From a virus: DNA of 24,813 bases. The DNA lies in the IMG/VR virus record IMGVR_UViG_3300025617_000110, positions 1-24,813 of that record, one strand, 5' to 3'. The translations under genes were made by a program, and so were the position numbers. Every line of letters begins with the position of its first letter. The first letter of the stretch is position 1. The notes below the pieces were generated by a model. That model had not been told where the DNA came from. It did no database searches and saw nothing but the letters and a program-made list of their open reading frames with translations. This document shows positions 1 to 8,681 of the stretch, piece after piece.

Positions 1-1
1 T

Positions 2-1360
2 GCTAAGAATGTATATCCAGTATCTATGGGCTATTCACCATTTCCTAACTCAGAAGACTTTTCATCATCTGCAACTGAGAGTCTAAACTCTGTAGCAGTT
101 GGCAAGTATGGTGATGAAGTTAATATCTTTGCAGGCGGTGATTCTAAGTTATTTAAATTTAACGGCACAAACTTAGGTCTAGATGATGTGTCTAAAACTG
201 GTGGATACGCATCTACAAACTCATGGAAGTTTGCTCAGTTTGGTAATGTAATGTTAGCTGCAAACAATCAGTCTAAGTTACAGTCATGGACATTAGCATC
301 TTCTACACAATGGGGTGATGTAGATACAAACGCACCTATTGCTAAATATGTAACAGTGGTTCGAGACTTCGTAGTCTGTGCACACTTAGATGGTGGTAGT
401 AACCCATCAAAAGTTCAATGGTCAGATATAAATGACGAGACTTACTGGCTGTCAGGAACTACAAGTCAGTCAGATTTTCAGATAGTCCCTGATGGTGGCA
501 ACATTACAGGACTCACAGGTGGTGAGATGGGGCTTGTATTTTTAGAAAAGTCTATTGTCCGCATGACTTACGCTGGTTCACCATTATTCTTTCAGTTCGA
601 TGTTATATCAAGAGGACTAGGATGTTTAGAGGGTAACAGTATTGCACAGTATGGTGCTACATCATTCTTCTTGTCTGATGACGGCTTCTACAAATGTGAT
701 GGTCAAACAGTAACAGGCATTGGTACAGAGAAAGTAGATAGATACTTCTTTAACCATGTAGACTTAACCGAAATAGATACTATGTCTGCTGCCATTGACC
801 CAGTAAAGAAATTAGTCATATGGAACTACCCAAACACTGATGGTGGTCGTAGTATTCTTATCTATAACTGGCAACTAAATAAATGGTCTAGAGCAACTAC
901 AGATACTTACAGTGTAGGCACAATAGCTACCACAGGCACAACACTAGAAGGTCTCGCTGCACTATATAACAATATTGAGACAGTCCCTGCATCACTAGAT
1001 GATAGGATTTGGGTTGGCGGTAAGTTCTTATTTGCTGGTACACAAGGTGATAAAATTATTACATTTAGTGGTAGTGCATATAACTCTGAAATTATTACAT
1101 CAGATATTGAGTTAGGTTACAACTCTGTAGTAACTTTAGTTAGACCACAGATAGATGGTGGCTCTGCTGATGTTAAAGTTGCATCAAGAAAAGAGTTGGA
1201 TGACAACATTCAGTTTGGTTCGTTAGTCACTACATCACAAGAAGGTCGTGCTAACTTTAGAAGTTTTGGTAGATACCATCGGTTCTCTGTGCAACCTACA
1301 GGTAACTGGACAGATGCAGTATCTATTGATGTCGATGTAAAACCACAAGGTAATAGATAA
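2..1360 (+). CDS. gp10-like tail/head-completion beta-propeller protein, 5' partial
   Basis: The reading frame is open to the window edge, so the start is missing; an internal ATG at 26 follows in-frame codons for AKNVYPVS. About 453 residues remain. The architecture matches the P22 gp10 type of packaged-DNA stabilisation or tail-hub protein: an N-terminal N-x-Y-P-x-x-x-G-Y segment, repeated short beta-strand blades (WSDINDETYWLSG, VRDFVVCAH, GLVFLEKSIVRMTY) and a C-terminal all-beta region. In such phages this protein plugs or extends the portal channel after packaging. No signal peptide is seen. It overlaps the next start by one base (TAATG), as expected for an operon. The family assignment rests on architecture, not on a database match. 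Confidence 0.7.
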   Translation, partial: AKNVYPVSMGYSPFPNSEDFSSSATESLNSVAVGKYGDEVNIFAGGDSKLFKFNGTNLGLDDVSKTGGYASTNSWKFAQFGNVMLAANNQSKLQSWTLASSTQWGDVDTNAPIAKYVTVVRDFVVCAHLDGGSNPSKVQWSDINDETYWLSGTTSQSDFQIVPDGGNITGLTGGEMGLVFLEKSIVRMTYAGSPLFFQFDVISRGLGCLEGNSIAQYGATSFFLSDDGFYKCDGQTVTGIGTEKVDRYFFNHVDLTEIDTMSAAIDPVKKLVIWNYPNTDGGRSILIYNWQLNKWSRATTDTYSVGTIATTGTTLEGLAALYNNIETVPASLDDRIWVGGKFLFAGTQGDKIITFSGSAYNSEIITSDIELGYNSVVTLVRPQIDGGSADVKVASRKELDDNIQFGSLVTTSQEGRANFRSFGRYHRFSVQPTGNWTDAVSIDVDVKPQGNR

Positions 1361-2163
1361 TGGCTAACCAGTTTAGACGATTACAGCCACAGTTTGCTAC
1401 AACTCGTGAAATTGCTGAGATTACTAACCAAGTATTAAATGGTAAGACTAATAACACAGGAACAGTTACTCTAAATACTGGCGGTGCAACAACCACTAAT
1501 ATTGACAATGAAAGAATTAGTGCAGATAGCCAAATAATACTTGTGCCACTTACTATTGCTAGTTCATCTACAGGAAGTCTTGCACCGTTTGGTTTATTTG
1601 AACATCAAGCAACACAAACATTTACTGCAAACACTGCAACAGTGGTTAATATTGCAACAGAAGAAGAAGCATATTTAATGTCACTAGCAAGTAATCAAAT
1701 TACAGTAGATTATGCAGGGCTATATCATGTAGATGTTTTAGGTAGATTTAATAATCCATTATCACAAATACATAATGCTTTTGTATGGTTGAGAAAAAAT
1801 GGTACAGATGTAGAACATTCATGTCAGTCAATAACCGTTCCTGATAAACAAGGCTCTGTCAATGGTGCTGCTCATGTTGCTTTGTCACACCCAATAAGTT
1901 TAGCTGCTAACGATTATATGGAAATTGTGGTGGCAGTTGATGATGCCAATGTAGAATTAACAGCAGAGGCTGCACAAACAACACCTTATGTTAGACCTAG
2001 TATTCCATCCTTGTCGGTGGAAGTGTCTATGATAGACCCTAGTCAAACATCAGGTTCAGCAATACAACCGTATATTAGTTACAAGCAAAAAGGACAGGCA
2101 ACAATAACACACTTGCCTAACAGTGTATCTGATAACACATGGGGATATGTTATAATAGGGTAA
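1360..2163 (+). CDS. Putative tail fibre/receptor-binding protein with C1q-like jelly roll
   Basis: This is a 267-residue beta-rich protein. The N-terminal 45 residues (MANQFRRLQPQFATTREIAE...) look like a virion-attachment helix. They are followed by a Thr/Asn-rich strand region and a segment around residues 120-160 with the C1q/TNF-like pattern GLYHVDVLGRF...FVWLRKNGTDVEHS. That pattern is common in marine phage fibre proteins, where the trimeric jelly roll binds host surfaces. The start overlaps the stop of the upstream structural gene, which supports translational coupling. Receptor binding is inferred from fold-like features and position at the tail-gene boundary. The target receptor cannot be predicted. 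Confidence 0.55.
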   Translation: MANQFRRLQPQFATTREIAEITNQVLNGKTNNTGTVTLNTGGATTTNIDNERISADSQIILVPLTIASSSTGSLAPFGLFEHQATQTFTANTATVVNIATEEEAYLMSLASNQITVDYAGLYHVDVLGRFNNPLSQIHNAFVWLRKNGTDVEHSCQSITVPDKQGSVNGAAHVALSHPISLAANDYMEIVVAVDDANVELTAEAAQTTPYVRPSIPSLSVEVSMIDPSQTSGSAIQPYISYKQKGQATITHLPNSVSDNTWGYVIIG

Positions 2164-2165
2164 TT

Positions 2166-2315
2166 ATGGATAATATCGTGCAATATTTTGAACACACCAC
2201 AAAAGCTGGTGAAACAGTAATAACTCGAAATACAACTGATGGTTATTCATATTCATTCAACATTAATACAGACCCAACTGAGTATCAAAAATATTTAGAA
2301 TGGAAAAACAGATAA
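2166..2315 (+). CDS. Small hypothetical protein (49 aa)
   Basis: An ATG two bases after the fibre stop opens a 49-residue frame beginning MDNIVQYFEHTTKAGE and ending NTDPTEYQKYLEWKNR. It fills the otherwise empty gap before the oxygenase gene and overlaps that gene's start by 16 bases in another frame. Small proteins of this size next to fibre genes are frequent in marine podoviruses, but I do not recognise a family. There is no signal peptide or membrane segment. No strong Shine-Dalgarno sequence is visible, so re-initiation after the upstream stop is likely. Confidence 0.5.
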   Translation: MDNIVQYFEHTTKAGETVITRNTTDGYSYSFNINTDPTEYQKYLEWKNR

Positions 2316-2779
2316 TAGACAACTTCTTATGTGAAGATGATTTACATAAGGTTAAAAGTCTAATACTAGATAAATACTTTTCTTGGTATTACAACGATGG
2401 GAAAGAGTATGCTGATGACGAGTTCTTTCAGTTCACGCATATATTTTATAACAACCACAGTCCTAACAGTTCTTACTTTAAAGAACTACAGCCGTTCTTA
2501 GACAAACTAGATGTAAAAGCACTCATCAGAATTAAGGTTAATAATACTGGTCGAGAGCATACAATTAGAGCAGGTTCATACCATATAGACACACAAGTGC
2601 CATGTAACACAGCAATATGGTATCTAAATACTAATAACGGTAAAACACTTTTTGAAGATGGTGACGAAGTGGAAAGTGTAGAAAACAGAATGGTGATATT
2701 TCCATCACACATAAAACATACTGCTACTACACATACAGATACAAAGACTAGGATTGTAATTAACTTTAATTACATATAA
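2300..2779 (+). CDS. 2OG-Fe(II) oxygenase
   Basis: This 159-residue protein carries the facial triad of 2-oxoglutarate/Fe(II) dioxygenases: H95-x-D97 in SYHIDTQ, H140 in PSHIKHTA and R151 in TRIVINF, which would bind the 2-oxoglutarate carboxylate. Order and spacing fit the double-stranded beta-helix core, and the length is typical of compact phage versions. Such enzymes hydroxylate protein, nucleic acid or small-molecule substrates; the substrate here is unknown. It sits between fibre and internal-virion genes, so modification of a virion or host surface component is possible. It overlaps the next gene by one base (TAATG). Confidence 0.82.
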   Translation: MEKQIIDNFLCEDDLHKVKSLILDKYFSWYYNDGKEYADDEFFQFTHIFYNNHSPNSSYFKELQPFLDKLDVKALIRIKVNNTGREHTIRAGSYHIDTQVPCNTAIWYLNTNNGKTLFEDGDEVESVENRMVIFPSHIKHTATTHTDTKTRIVINFNYI

Positions 2780-3192
2780 TGGAAAAAAATCTTTTTGTAG
2801 TACCTACTAATCATATTCACCAATTCTGGAATTTAGCAGAACCACACTTACAAAAAGCAATAGATGAAAGTCATGGTGAGTTTACTATAGACCAATTACG
2901 ACAGTTCGTTTCACAAGGACAGTCGGACTTATTATTAATCATGGATAAAGATAAGAAATGTCATTGTGCATTTACTGTGCAGTGGATTACTTATCCTAAC
3001 GACAGAGTTGCTTATATTACATATCTCGGTGGTAGAACTAATAATTCTGCATGGGAACAATTTGTAATATGGGTTAAGAACAATGGTGGAACTAAGATAC
3101 AAGGTTCTACTGGTAAAGAATCAATCGTCAGACTATGGCGAATGAAATGGGGAATGAAACCTAAATACACACTAATGGAGCTTGAATTATGA
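2779..3192 (+). CDS. GNAT-like small phage protein
   Basis: This is a 137-residue protein. Predicted strands AYITYLGG and KIQGSTG and the late WRMKWGMKPKYTLMELEL end resemble the degenerate acetyltransferase (GNAT) fold of small podovirus proteins such as T7 gp13, which is also about 138 residues and encoded just before the internal core proteins. The position immediately upstream of putative ejection proteins agrees with that. A clear acetyl-CoA-binding Q/R-x-x-G-x-G/A motif is not visible, so enzymatic activity is doubtful. It overlaps the next gene by four bases (ATGA). Identification is tentative. Confidence 0.45.
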   Translation: MEKNLFVVPTNHIHQFWNLAEPHLQKAIDESHGEFTIDQLRQFVSQGQSDLLLIMDKDKKCHCAFTVQWITYPNDRVAYITYLGGRTNNSAWEQFVIWVKNNGGTKIQGSTGKESIVRLWRMKWGMKPKYTLMELEL

Positions 3193-3986
3193 CTTTTTTG
3201 AAAATCTTTAAAACCTTGTTTGGACTAAATCCAGATGCGTTTACTTTTTATGGTGGTGGTGGTGGAGGTGGTAGTAAAACTGAAACCAAGCAACAGCTAG
3301 ACCCTACTGTTAGACCTTTTGTTGAGTACGGTTTACAAGAAGCTAAACAGTTATATCAAACAGATACTCCATCTTATTATCCTTATCAAACCTATGTAGA
3401 CCCATCGCAACAAACACAGTCTGCATTACAGGCAGCACAAAATAGAGCTATGGCAGGTAGTCCATTAGTACCAGCCGCTCAACAACAACAGTTGTCTACG
3501 ATACAAGGTCAAAATTTAGGTCTGAATCCATTCTTTTCTAACGCATTGCAAGGTGCTGCAGGTGTAGCTACAACACAGTTCCAAGACGCTCTAAAAGACA
3601 TTGCATCACAAAGCTCACAAGCTGGTCGTTACGGATCTGGTGCTATGGCAGACTTACAGTCTCGTGCATCTAAAAATTTAGCTGATACTCTTACAAATAA
3701 AGCTGGCGAACTTGCTTATCAAAACTATGCTGCTGAAAGAGGTGCTCAAGAAAGAGCTATTGCAAGTGCTCCACAAATGGCACAGGCCGACTACGCAGAT
3801 ATTCAACAGTTACTCAATGTAGGGCAAACAGCAGAGGATTATCAAAAACAAGCACTGGAGTCAGATATTGCTAGATTTGAGTTTGAGGAAAACAAACCTT
3901 ACACTAAACTACAGTCTTACTTATCTGCTGCATACGGTGCTCCTATGGGTCAAGTGACTACAAGTAAATCGTCAGGAGGGAAGTAA
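3189..3986 (+). CDS. Putative internal virion/ejection protein A
   Basis: This 265-residue protein has a short hydrophobic start (MTFLKIFKTLFGLNP), a run of seven glycines near residues 22-28 and then a long Ala/Gln-rich helical body (QQLDPTVRPFVEYGLQEAKQ, ALQAAQNRAMAG, TAEDYQKQALESDIARFE). Such a composition is usual for ejected internal proteins encoded between tail genes and large ejection proteins in short-tailed phages (T7 gp14-like position). No enzymatic motif is visible. The gene is translationally coupled on both sides by ATGA and TAATG overlaps. Function is inferred from position and composition. Confidence 0.5.
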   Translation: MTFLKIFKTLFGLNPDAFTFYGGGGGGGSKTETKQQLDPTVRPFVEYGLQEAKQLYQTDTPSYYPYQTYVDPSQQTQSALQAAQNRAMAGSPLVPAAQQQQLSTIQGQNLGLNPFFSNALQGAAGVATTQFQDALKDIASQSSQAGRYGSGAMADLQSRASKNLADTLTNKAGELAYQNYAAERGAQERAIASAPQMAQADYADIQQLLNVGQTAEDYQKQALESDIARFEFEENKPYTKLQSYLSAAYGAPMGQVTTSKSSGGK

Positions 3987-4738
3987 TGGGTGCTCCAGTA
4001 TTAATAGGTGCAGGTATAGGTGCTGCTACATCTTTAGCTTCAGGTGGCAATCCATTACAAGGTGCTTTATTAGGTGGTATTGGTGGTGGTACATTTGGTG
4101 GATCAGGTGCATTAGGATCTGGTTTTACAGAAGGCGGTTTATTTAGTTTAGGTTCTGGTTTAACAGGTGCAGGAACTGTAGCAACATCAACTCCAACATT
4201 AGGTGGTTTAGCATTAGAAGGGGCTACAACTGGTGCTGTAGGTGGTGCATTATCAGGTGGTGGTGCAGGTGCTGTTTCAGGTGCTACAGCTAGCCCATAC
4301 GCTTTTGGTAATAACGCACTAGAAGTAACAGGCAATACAGTTAATCCTGCTTTAATTGGATCATCTGCTGGCGGTCAAATACCATTTACTGGTGTAGATA
4401 AAGCAATAGATGCAGTAACACCTAGTGGCGGATTTGATCCAGATGGTAACTTTTTAACTGATATGTTTAGAAGAGACCCAGTAGGATCATCAATGTTAGG
4501 TATGTCTGCAGCACAAAACATAATGAATCCTACAGGTGCAGGAGTGCCACAACCAAATGTTGGTTCTATTCGTGCAGGATCAATTGATCCAACACCTGAC
4601 AAGCCAGTCAATGTATTGAGTCCAGCAGACTACGGTACAGATTTGGCAACAGATGAAATTGGTGTGACAGGCGATATATATTCAGTATTTCCAGAACGAC
4701 TAAAAGGTTTTGGTGGTCGTGGAATGTTTTATAGATAA
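3986..4738 (+). CDS. Glycine-rich hydrophobic internal virion protein
   Basis: This is a 250-residue protein. The first 110 residues are dominated by glycine, alanine and leucine in glycine-zipper spacing (GAGIGAATSLASGG, GALLGGIGGGTFGG, AVGGALSGGGAGAVSGA). Such segments can insert in membranes, as expected for a component of the ejection channel. The C-terminal half is polar (FRRDPVGSSMLGMS, VFPERLKGFGGRG). The start is supported by a strong GGAGGG just upstream and a TAATG overlap with the previous gene. A large proline-rich frame on the opposite strand is only its shadow. Function is inferred. Confidence 0.5.
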   Translation: MGAPVLIGAGIGAATSLASGGNPLQGALLGGIGGGTFGGSGALGSGFTEGGLFSLGSGLTGAGTVATSTPTLGGLALEGATTGAVGGALSGGGAGAVSGATASPYAFGNNALEVTGNTVNPALIGSSAGGQIPFTGVDKAIDAVTPSGGFDPDGNFLTDMFRRDPVGSSMLGMSAAQNIMNPTGAGVPQPNVGSIRAGSIDPTPDKPVNVLSPADYGTDLATDEIGVTGDIYSVFPERLKGFGGRGMFYR

Positions 4739-4748
4739 GGAAAAAAAT

Positions 4749-5900
4749 ATGTTATACGGATTATTAGATGATGATTTTAATCTTTTTGGTGGCGGTATTG
4801 CTAATTCTTTACTTACACCAGATCAAGCATCACAGCTTAAAAATCAAGCATTAAAAACAGCAGGTTTAACTACAGCATTAAGTTATTTAGCACAGCCTAA
4901 AAATAGAAATGTTGGTAGTGTTATTCCTTATGCTGCACAAGCTGGATTACAAGGTTTTGGTGCTGGTCAAAATATGTACAATATGGGATTAGGTTCCGTA
5001 TTACGAAACAAAACATTACAAGCAGCATTAGGTAGCAAAATTGATCCATTTTCTAAAGTTGATTTAAAAGACATTGATAGATCACGAACAACTCCTGAAG
5101 ATATTAGTTATGCTAGAACAACAGGGGATATTTCAAAACTTAAATTTAAAGACCAAATTAAAAATCTTTATCAAACTAGCCCAACGGAATTAGCTGATGG
5201 CAGTCAAGTTTTTTTACCCACACCAGAAGGAATGGCTCAAGGTAAAGTGCCGTTAACAACATCTAATCAACCTTATACTAAAGAAATTAAAGTTAAACCA
5301 AAAGCATTGACTGCTGACCAATCTGATTCTTTAGGTTTTGCTTCTAAAATGCAACTTGCTAACAATTCTTTTGAAAATCTTGTTAAGGAAGATGGGTCAT
5401 TAAGTTACAGTCCTGCTCGTACAAACTTTAAAGGAGTTGTTGAAAAAGTCTGGGTAGTAGGAGATGCTGGTGCTGCTGCTCTTAACAAACTTAATTTAAG
5501 TGATGAAGATAAATTAGCAGTTCAATCACAAAGAAACTTTATTAACTCAGTGTTGAGGAAAGAATCTGGTGCAGCTATTGCAGCTCATGAATTTACAAAT
5601 GCACAGAGACAGTATTTTCCTGAAGTAGGCGATACACCTCCAGTATTAAAACAAAAAGCCGATAATAGAAAAATTGCTATTGCTACTATGCAAGCTGCTG
5701 CTGGACAAGATCCTGAAGCAATGGACAAATTAAATGCACTACAAACACAATTAACAACTAAAGTAGAAGATTCTCCATCTACAGCAAAAGAAGTAGAACA
5801 ACAAACTGCTCAATCACAAACCGCCTATATTGGCAATAGAAAAATTATTGTAAAAGACAATCAATGGGTATTTGCAGATACAGGTGAATCAGTAAATTAA
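4749..5900 (+). CDS. Internal virion protein with SGAAI-AHEFTN motif
   Basis: The chosen ATG is preceded by AAGGA at 4737-4741 with suitable spacing; a longer frame from a TTG at 4710 would overlap the upstream gene and has no such site. The product is 383 residues, mostly helical and polar. Residues around 273-290 read LRKESGAAIAAHEFTN followed by QRQYFPEVGD. This signature recurs in structural or ejection proteins of many phages and prophages, but its role is unknown to me. The C-terminal 25 residues (YIGNRKIIVKDNQWVFADTG) look like a small beta domain. A related motif occurs in the late gene at 21179. Confidence 0.55.
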   Translation: MLYGLLDDDFNLFGGGIANSLLTPDQASQLKNQALKTAGLTTALSYLAQPKNRNVGSVIPYAAQAGLQGFGAGQNMYNMGLGSVLRNKTLQAALGSKIDPFSKVDLKDIDRSRTTPEDISYARTTGDISKLKFKDQIKNLYQTSPTELADGSQVFLPTPEGMAQGKVPLTTSNQPYTKEIKVKPKALTADQSDSLGFASKMQLANNSFENLVKEDGSLSYSPARTNFKGVVEKVWVVGDAGAAALNKLNLSDEDKLAVQSQRNFINSVLRKESGAAIAAHEFTNAQRQYFPEVGDTPPVLKQKADNRKIAIATMQAAAGQDPEAMDKLNALQTQLTTKVEDSPSTAKEVEQQTAQSQTAYIGNRKIIVKDNQWVFADTGESVN

Positions 5901-5913
5901 TAAAGGAATATTG

Positions 5914-7986
5914 ATGACATTAAAACTTCCAGAAGGTGCAACACTTGAGCCTATAAATCCAACTGGCATTGCATTACCAGAAGGTGCAACATTACAACCT
6001 CAAACATCTATGTTAAGAGAAGGCCGTAGGCAGTTAGGATTAACAGGCAGGTATTTAGCAGAAGGTGCAGGTAGTATATTTGATCTACTAGCATCTCCTG
6101 TCAGGTCAGGTCTTAATGTTGCATTGCCAGAAAATATGCAAATTCCTGAAATGTCTATTGGAAAATATGCTTCTGATGTTGTTGGGTTGCCAGAACCAAA
6201 AACTGGCTTAGAAAGAGTTGTTGGTGAAGCATCAAGGGGTTTGACTTCTGTTGGTACTACTGGCGGATTAGGAGCACTATTTAGACCACAATCTGTAACA
6301 GGGGGTGCTATAAAAAAAGCATTTACTGAAAGTATGCCAACTCAATTAGTTGCTGGTTCTGGAGCAGGTGCTACATCTCAGTTAGCAGAAGAGGCTGGTG
6401 CAGGTACTGGAGGGCAATTACTTGCAGGTTTAGCAGGGGGTCTGTCTGCACCGAGTATAGCAAGAAAATTACAAAAACCTACTAGCTCTATCAATAAAAC
6501 AATATCGAATGTTATTAATAAATCTAACAGCCCTGTTGAAGTAAATCAAGCTGTTGATAATGTTCTAGAAAATACATTGAAAAACAATAATATTAAGTTT
6601 AGTGAATTAACTGATGATGTTATATCAACGGTTCGTGAAGATATTAAAAATGCTACTAAGGTAAACCCTAAAGTATCTAATGATGCACTTAAAAGATTAG
6701 TTGATTATAGAATTACTGGTGCAACACCAAAACAAGGTACTATTACTTTAGACCCAGCTAAAATAACACAAGAAAAAAATCTTGCTAAATTAGGAGCAAA
6801 TAGTCAAGATCCAAATGCTCAAAGATTATCTCAAATAGAAGCTGAAAATAATGCTATTTTAGTTAGAAACATGAATGAGTTAGGTGCAAAAAATGCTGTT
6901 GAGCCACAACAAGCTAGTGCCATACTATATAATAAATTTCAAAATATAGCAGATAACAACAAGCAAATTATTAGTGACTTATACAATAAAGTCAAAGACA
7001 ATCAAGGAAGATTTGCAAAGTTTGATAGTAACACTTTTGTAAGTAAAACTCGAAAAGATTTAATTGATCAAGCAGAAGAATTAAATGTACCAGCTTATTT
7101 TACACAGAGAATTAAACAAATTGAAGATGGAGTGTTTGATCTAAATGTGTCAACATCTGCTCAATTAAAAAGTCAAGCAGCAAAAATCTTAAGAAGCGAT
7201 GCAGACGGCAATACAAAAAAAGCAGTAAGTATTATTAGGCAAAATTTAGATGATGCAACTTTATTACCAAATCAAGGGCTTGGCAAAGAAGCACTAGAAG
7301 CAGAAAAAGCCGCACGAAAATATACATATCAATATAAACAACTTGAAGATTCAGTGCCTGCATTAAAATACATAGCAGATAAAAAATCTATTGATACATT
7401 TTTTAACAAAAATATTTTAAATGTTGATACAGCACAATTAAAAAGAACATTAGAGCAATCTGATAATGCAACACGACGGGTAATTAAAAACAATGTATTA
7501 GGTCACCTAAAATCTAAAGCGACTAATAATGCACCAGATGAGGTTGCATTAATTAGTGGTGCAAATTTAGATAAAGCATTAAAATCATTAGGAACAGATA
7601 AATTAAAATTATTATTTAATAAAAAAGAAATTGCACAATTAAAAGCTGTTGCAAATGTTTCTAGATATGAACAATTCATACCAAGAGGTGCTGCTGTTAA
7701 TGTATCAAATACTGCTTCTGGTTTGTATAATATATTAGAAAGAGCAGGACAGTCAGCATTGCTAGGTAAAATACCATTAGGCAGGTCTTTAGTTGGTGAG
7801 CCAGCACAAAATATTGTTTTATCTAATCAAGCAAGACAAGCACAAGATGTTAGTAAGTCATTAGGATTAGCATCAGAATTACCTACAACTAAAACAAGAA
7901 GTTTGTTATCACCTTACACAGTTCCTTTAATGTCAGAAGAAGAAATACCTACTATCAATATTGTCGGTGGACAATACCCTAGATGA
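5914..7986 (+). CDS. Large internal virion/ejection protein
   Basis: The start is the ATG at 5914, behind AAAGGA at 5902-5907, in preference to the adjacent TTG at 5911. The 690-residue product opens with two LPEGATL repeats (residues about 5 and 22), continues with a Gly/Ala-rich hydrophobic stretch (about 130-180) and then a long Asn/Lys/Ala-rich helical body. Length, location as last of the ejection-type genes and the membrane-compatible middle segment fit the large T7 gp16-like or P22-like ejection proteins. No lytic transglycosylase active-site motif is evident, unlike T7 gp16. Function is inferred from context. Confidence 0.5.
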   Translation: MTLKLPEGATLEPINPTGIALPEGATLQPQTSMLREGRRQLGLTGRYLAEGAGSIFDLLASPVRSGLNVALPENMQIPEMSIGKYASDVVGLPEPKTGLERVVGEASRGLTSVGTTGGLGALFRPQSVTGGAIKKAFTESMPTQLVAGSGAGATSQLAEEAGAGTGGQLLAGLAGGLSAPSIARKLQKPTSSINKTISNVINKSNSPVEVNQAVDNVLENTLKNNNIKFSELTDDVISTVREDIKNATKVNPKVSNDALKRLVDYRITGATPKQGTITLDPAKITQEKNLAKLGANSQDPNAQRLSQIEAENNAILVRNMNELGAKNAVEPQQASAILYNKFQNIADNNKQIISDLYNKVKDNQGRFAKFDSNTFVSKTRKDLIDQAEELNVPAYFTQRIKQIEDGVFDLNVSTSAQLKSQAAKILRSDADGNTKKAVSIIRQNLDDATLLPNQGLGKEALEAEKAARKYTYQYKQLEDSVPALKYIADKKSIDTFFNKNILNVDTAQLKRTLEQSDNATRRVIKNNVLGHLKSKATNNAPDEVALISGANLDKALKSLGTDKLKLLFNKKEIAQLKAVANVSRYEQFIPRGAAVNVSNTASGLYNILERAGQSALLGKIPLGRSLVGEPAQNIVLSNQARQAQDVSKSLGLASELPTTKTRSLLSPYTVPLMSEEEIPTINIVGGQYPR

Positions 7987-7987
7987 T

Positions 7988-8056
7988 ATGGCACGAACTA
8001 AAACTACCACCTATAAACTTGTACAACGCACCAAGAAAGGAAACAAATGGAAGTAG
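7988..8056 (+). CDS. Tiny basic ORF (22 aa)
   Basis: An ATG one base after the preceding stop opens a 22-codon frame (MARTKTTTYKLVQRTKKGNK...), strongly basic. It covers the gap before the XhlA-like gene and overlaps its start by ten bases. No clear ribosome-binding site precedes it. It may be a real mini-protein or merely a leader that couples translation to the next gene. Confidence 0.3.
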   Translation: MARTKTTTYKLVQRTKKGNKWK

Positions 8057-8211
8057 ATCACACCGAAGCTAGGCTCAACACGCATGAAGCCATATGTAAA
8101 GAAAGATATGAGTCTATCTGTGCCAGACTATCACGATTAGAAAAAATAATGATAGCTATGACAGGTGGTATTCTGTTTGTTCTTATTCACATTGCATTAA
8201 AAATGGCATGA
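8047..8211 (+). CDS. XhlA-like tail-anchored membrane protein (54 aa)
   Basis: This 54-residue protein has an N-terminal charged helix (HTEARLNTHEAICKERYE) and a C-terminal membrane helix at about residues 33-53 (KIMIAMTGGILFVLIHIALK). This layout is that of XhlA/haemolysin-like phage lysis accessory proteins, which associate with the inner membrane. AAAGGA at 8034-8039 gives a good ribosome-binding site. It overlaps the next start by four bases (ATGA) and lies at the head of the lysis region. Enhancing holin or endolysin action is inferred from family and position. Confidence 0.6.
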   Translation: MEVDHTEARLNTHEAICKERYESICARLSRLEKIMIAMTGGILFVLIHIALKMA

Positions 8212-8681
8212 ATAGATTAAGTGCATTAATAGTATCTGTATTACTTGTATTACTATTCTTTATACACTATGGATATGCTGCGGATACTACTATTAAATAT
8301 TCTGGGATGCCTGTACCAAGTGCTATGGCTCCCTCTATTAGTGCTTTCAGTAATGATATGTGTGCAGCTCCATATAGTGGTGGAGCTAATACAGGTGTTA
8401 TATCAATATCTGGAGGCGGTGTTATAAACGATAGCAACTGTGAACGCATTAAGCTATCTAAAGTATTAAATGATTTAGGCCTAAAAGTTGCAGCAGTTAG
8501 CGTTTTGTGCCAAGATGAACGAGTATTTGAAGCAATGTTACAGGCAGGAAGTGCTTGTCCTATAAATGGTGCTATCGGTGATGCTGCAATGATGGCATGG
8601 TTTGAACTTAAACCTGAGATATTTGCGAGGTTATATGGCAAGGATTGGACTCCTCCTACTATCACTTATCCTATGGAGTAA
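8208..8681 (+). CDS. Exported cysteine-containing phage protein
   Basis: This is a 157-residue protein with a clear Sec signal peptide: positive start MNR, hydrophobic core LIVSVLLVLLFFI and an AXA-like site near residues 22-25. The mature part has four cysteines (C52, C78, C101, C117) in motifs DMCAAPYSGG, DSNCERIKLS, VLCQDE and SACPINGAIGDAA, likely forming two disulphides in the periplasm. I recognise the pattern from uncharacterised phage proteins in lysis regions but know no function. Its 3' end is overlapped by 47 bases by the next gene. Confidence 0.65.
   Translation: MNRLSALIVSVLLVLLFFIHYGYAADTTIKYSGMPVPSAMAPSISAFSNDMCAAPYSGGANTGVISISGGGVINDSNCERIKLSKVLNDLGLKVAAVSVLCQDERVFEAMLQAGSACPINGAIGDAAMMAWFELKPEIFARLYGKDWTPPTITYPME

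Noticed and set aside
3958-4335. Proline-rich 125-aa minus-strand frame
   Set aside because: It is the antisense of the glycine-rich internal virion gene; its Pro/Ala content follows from Gly codons on the plus strand.
8267-8665. 132-aa minus-strand frame
   Set aside because: Opposite to a coding gene with clear signal peptide and cysteine motifs, and no ribosome-binding site.
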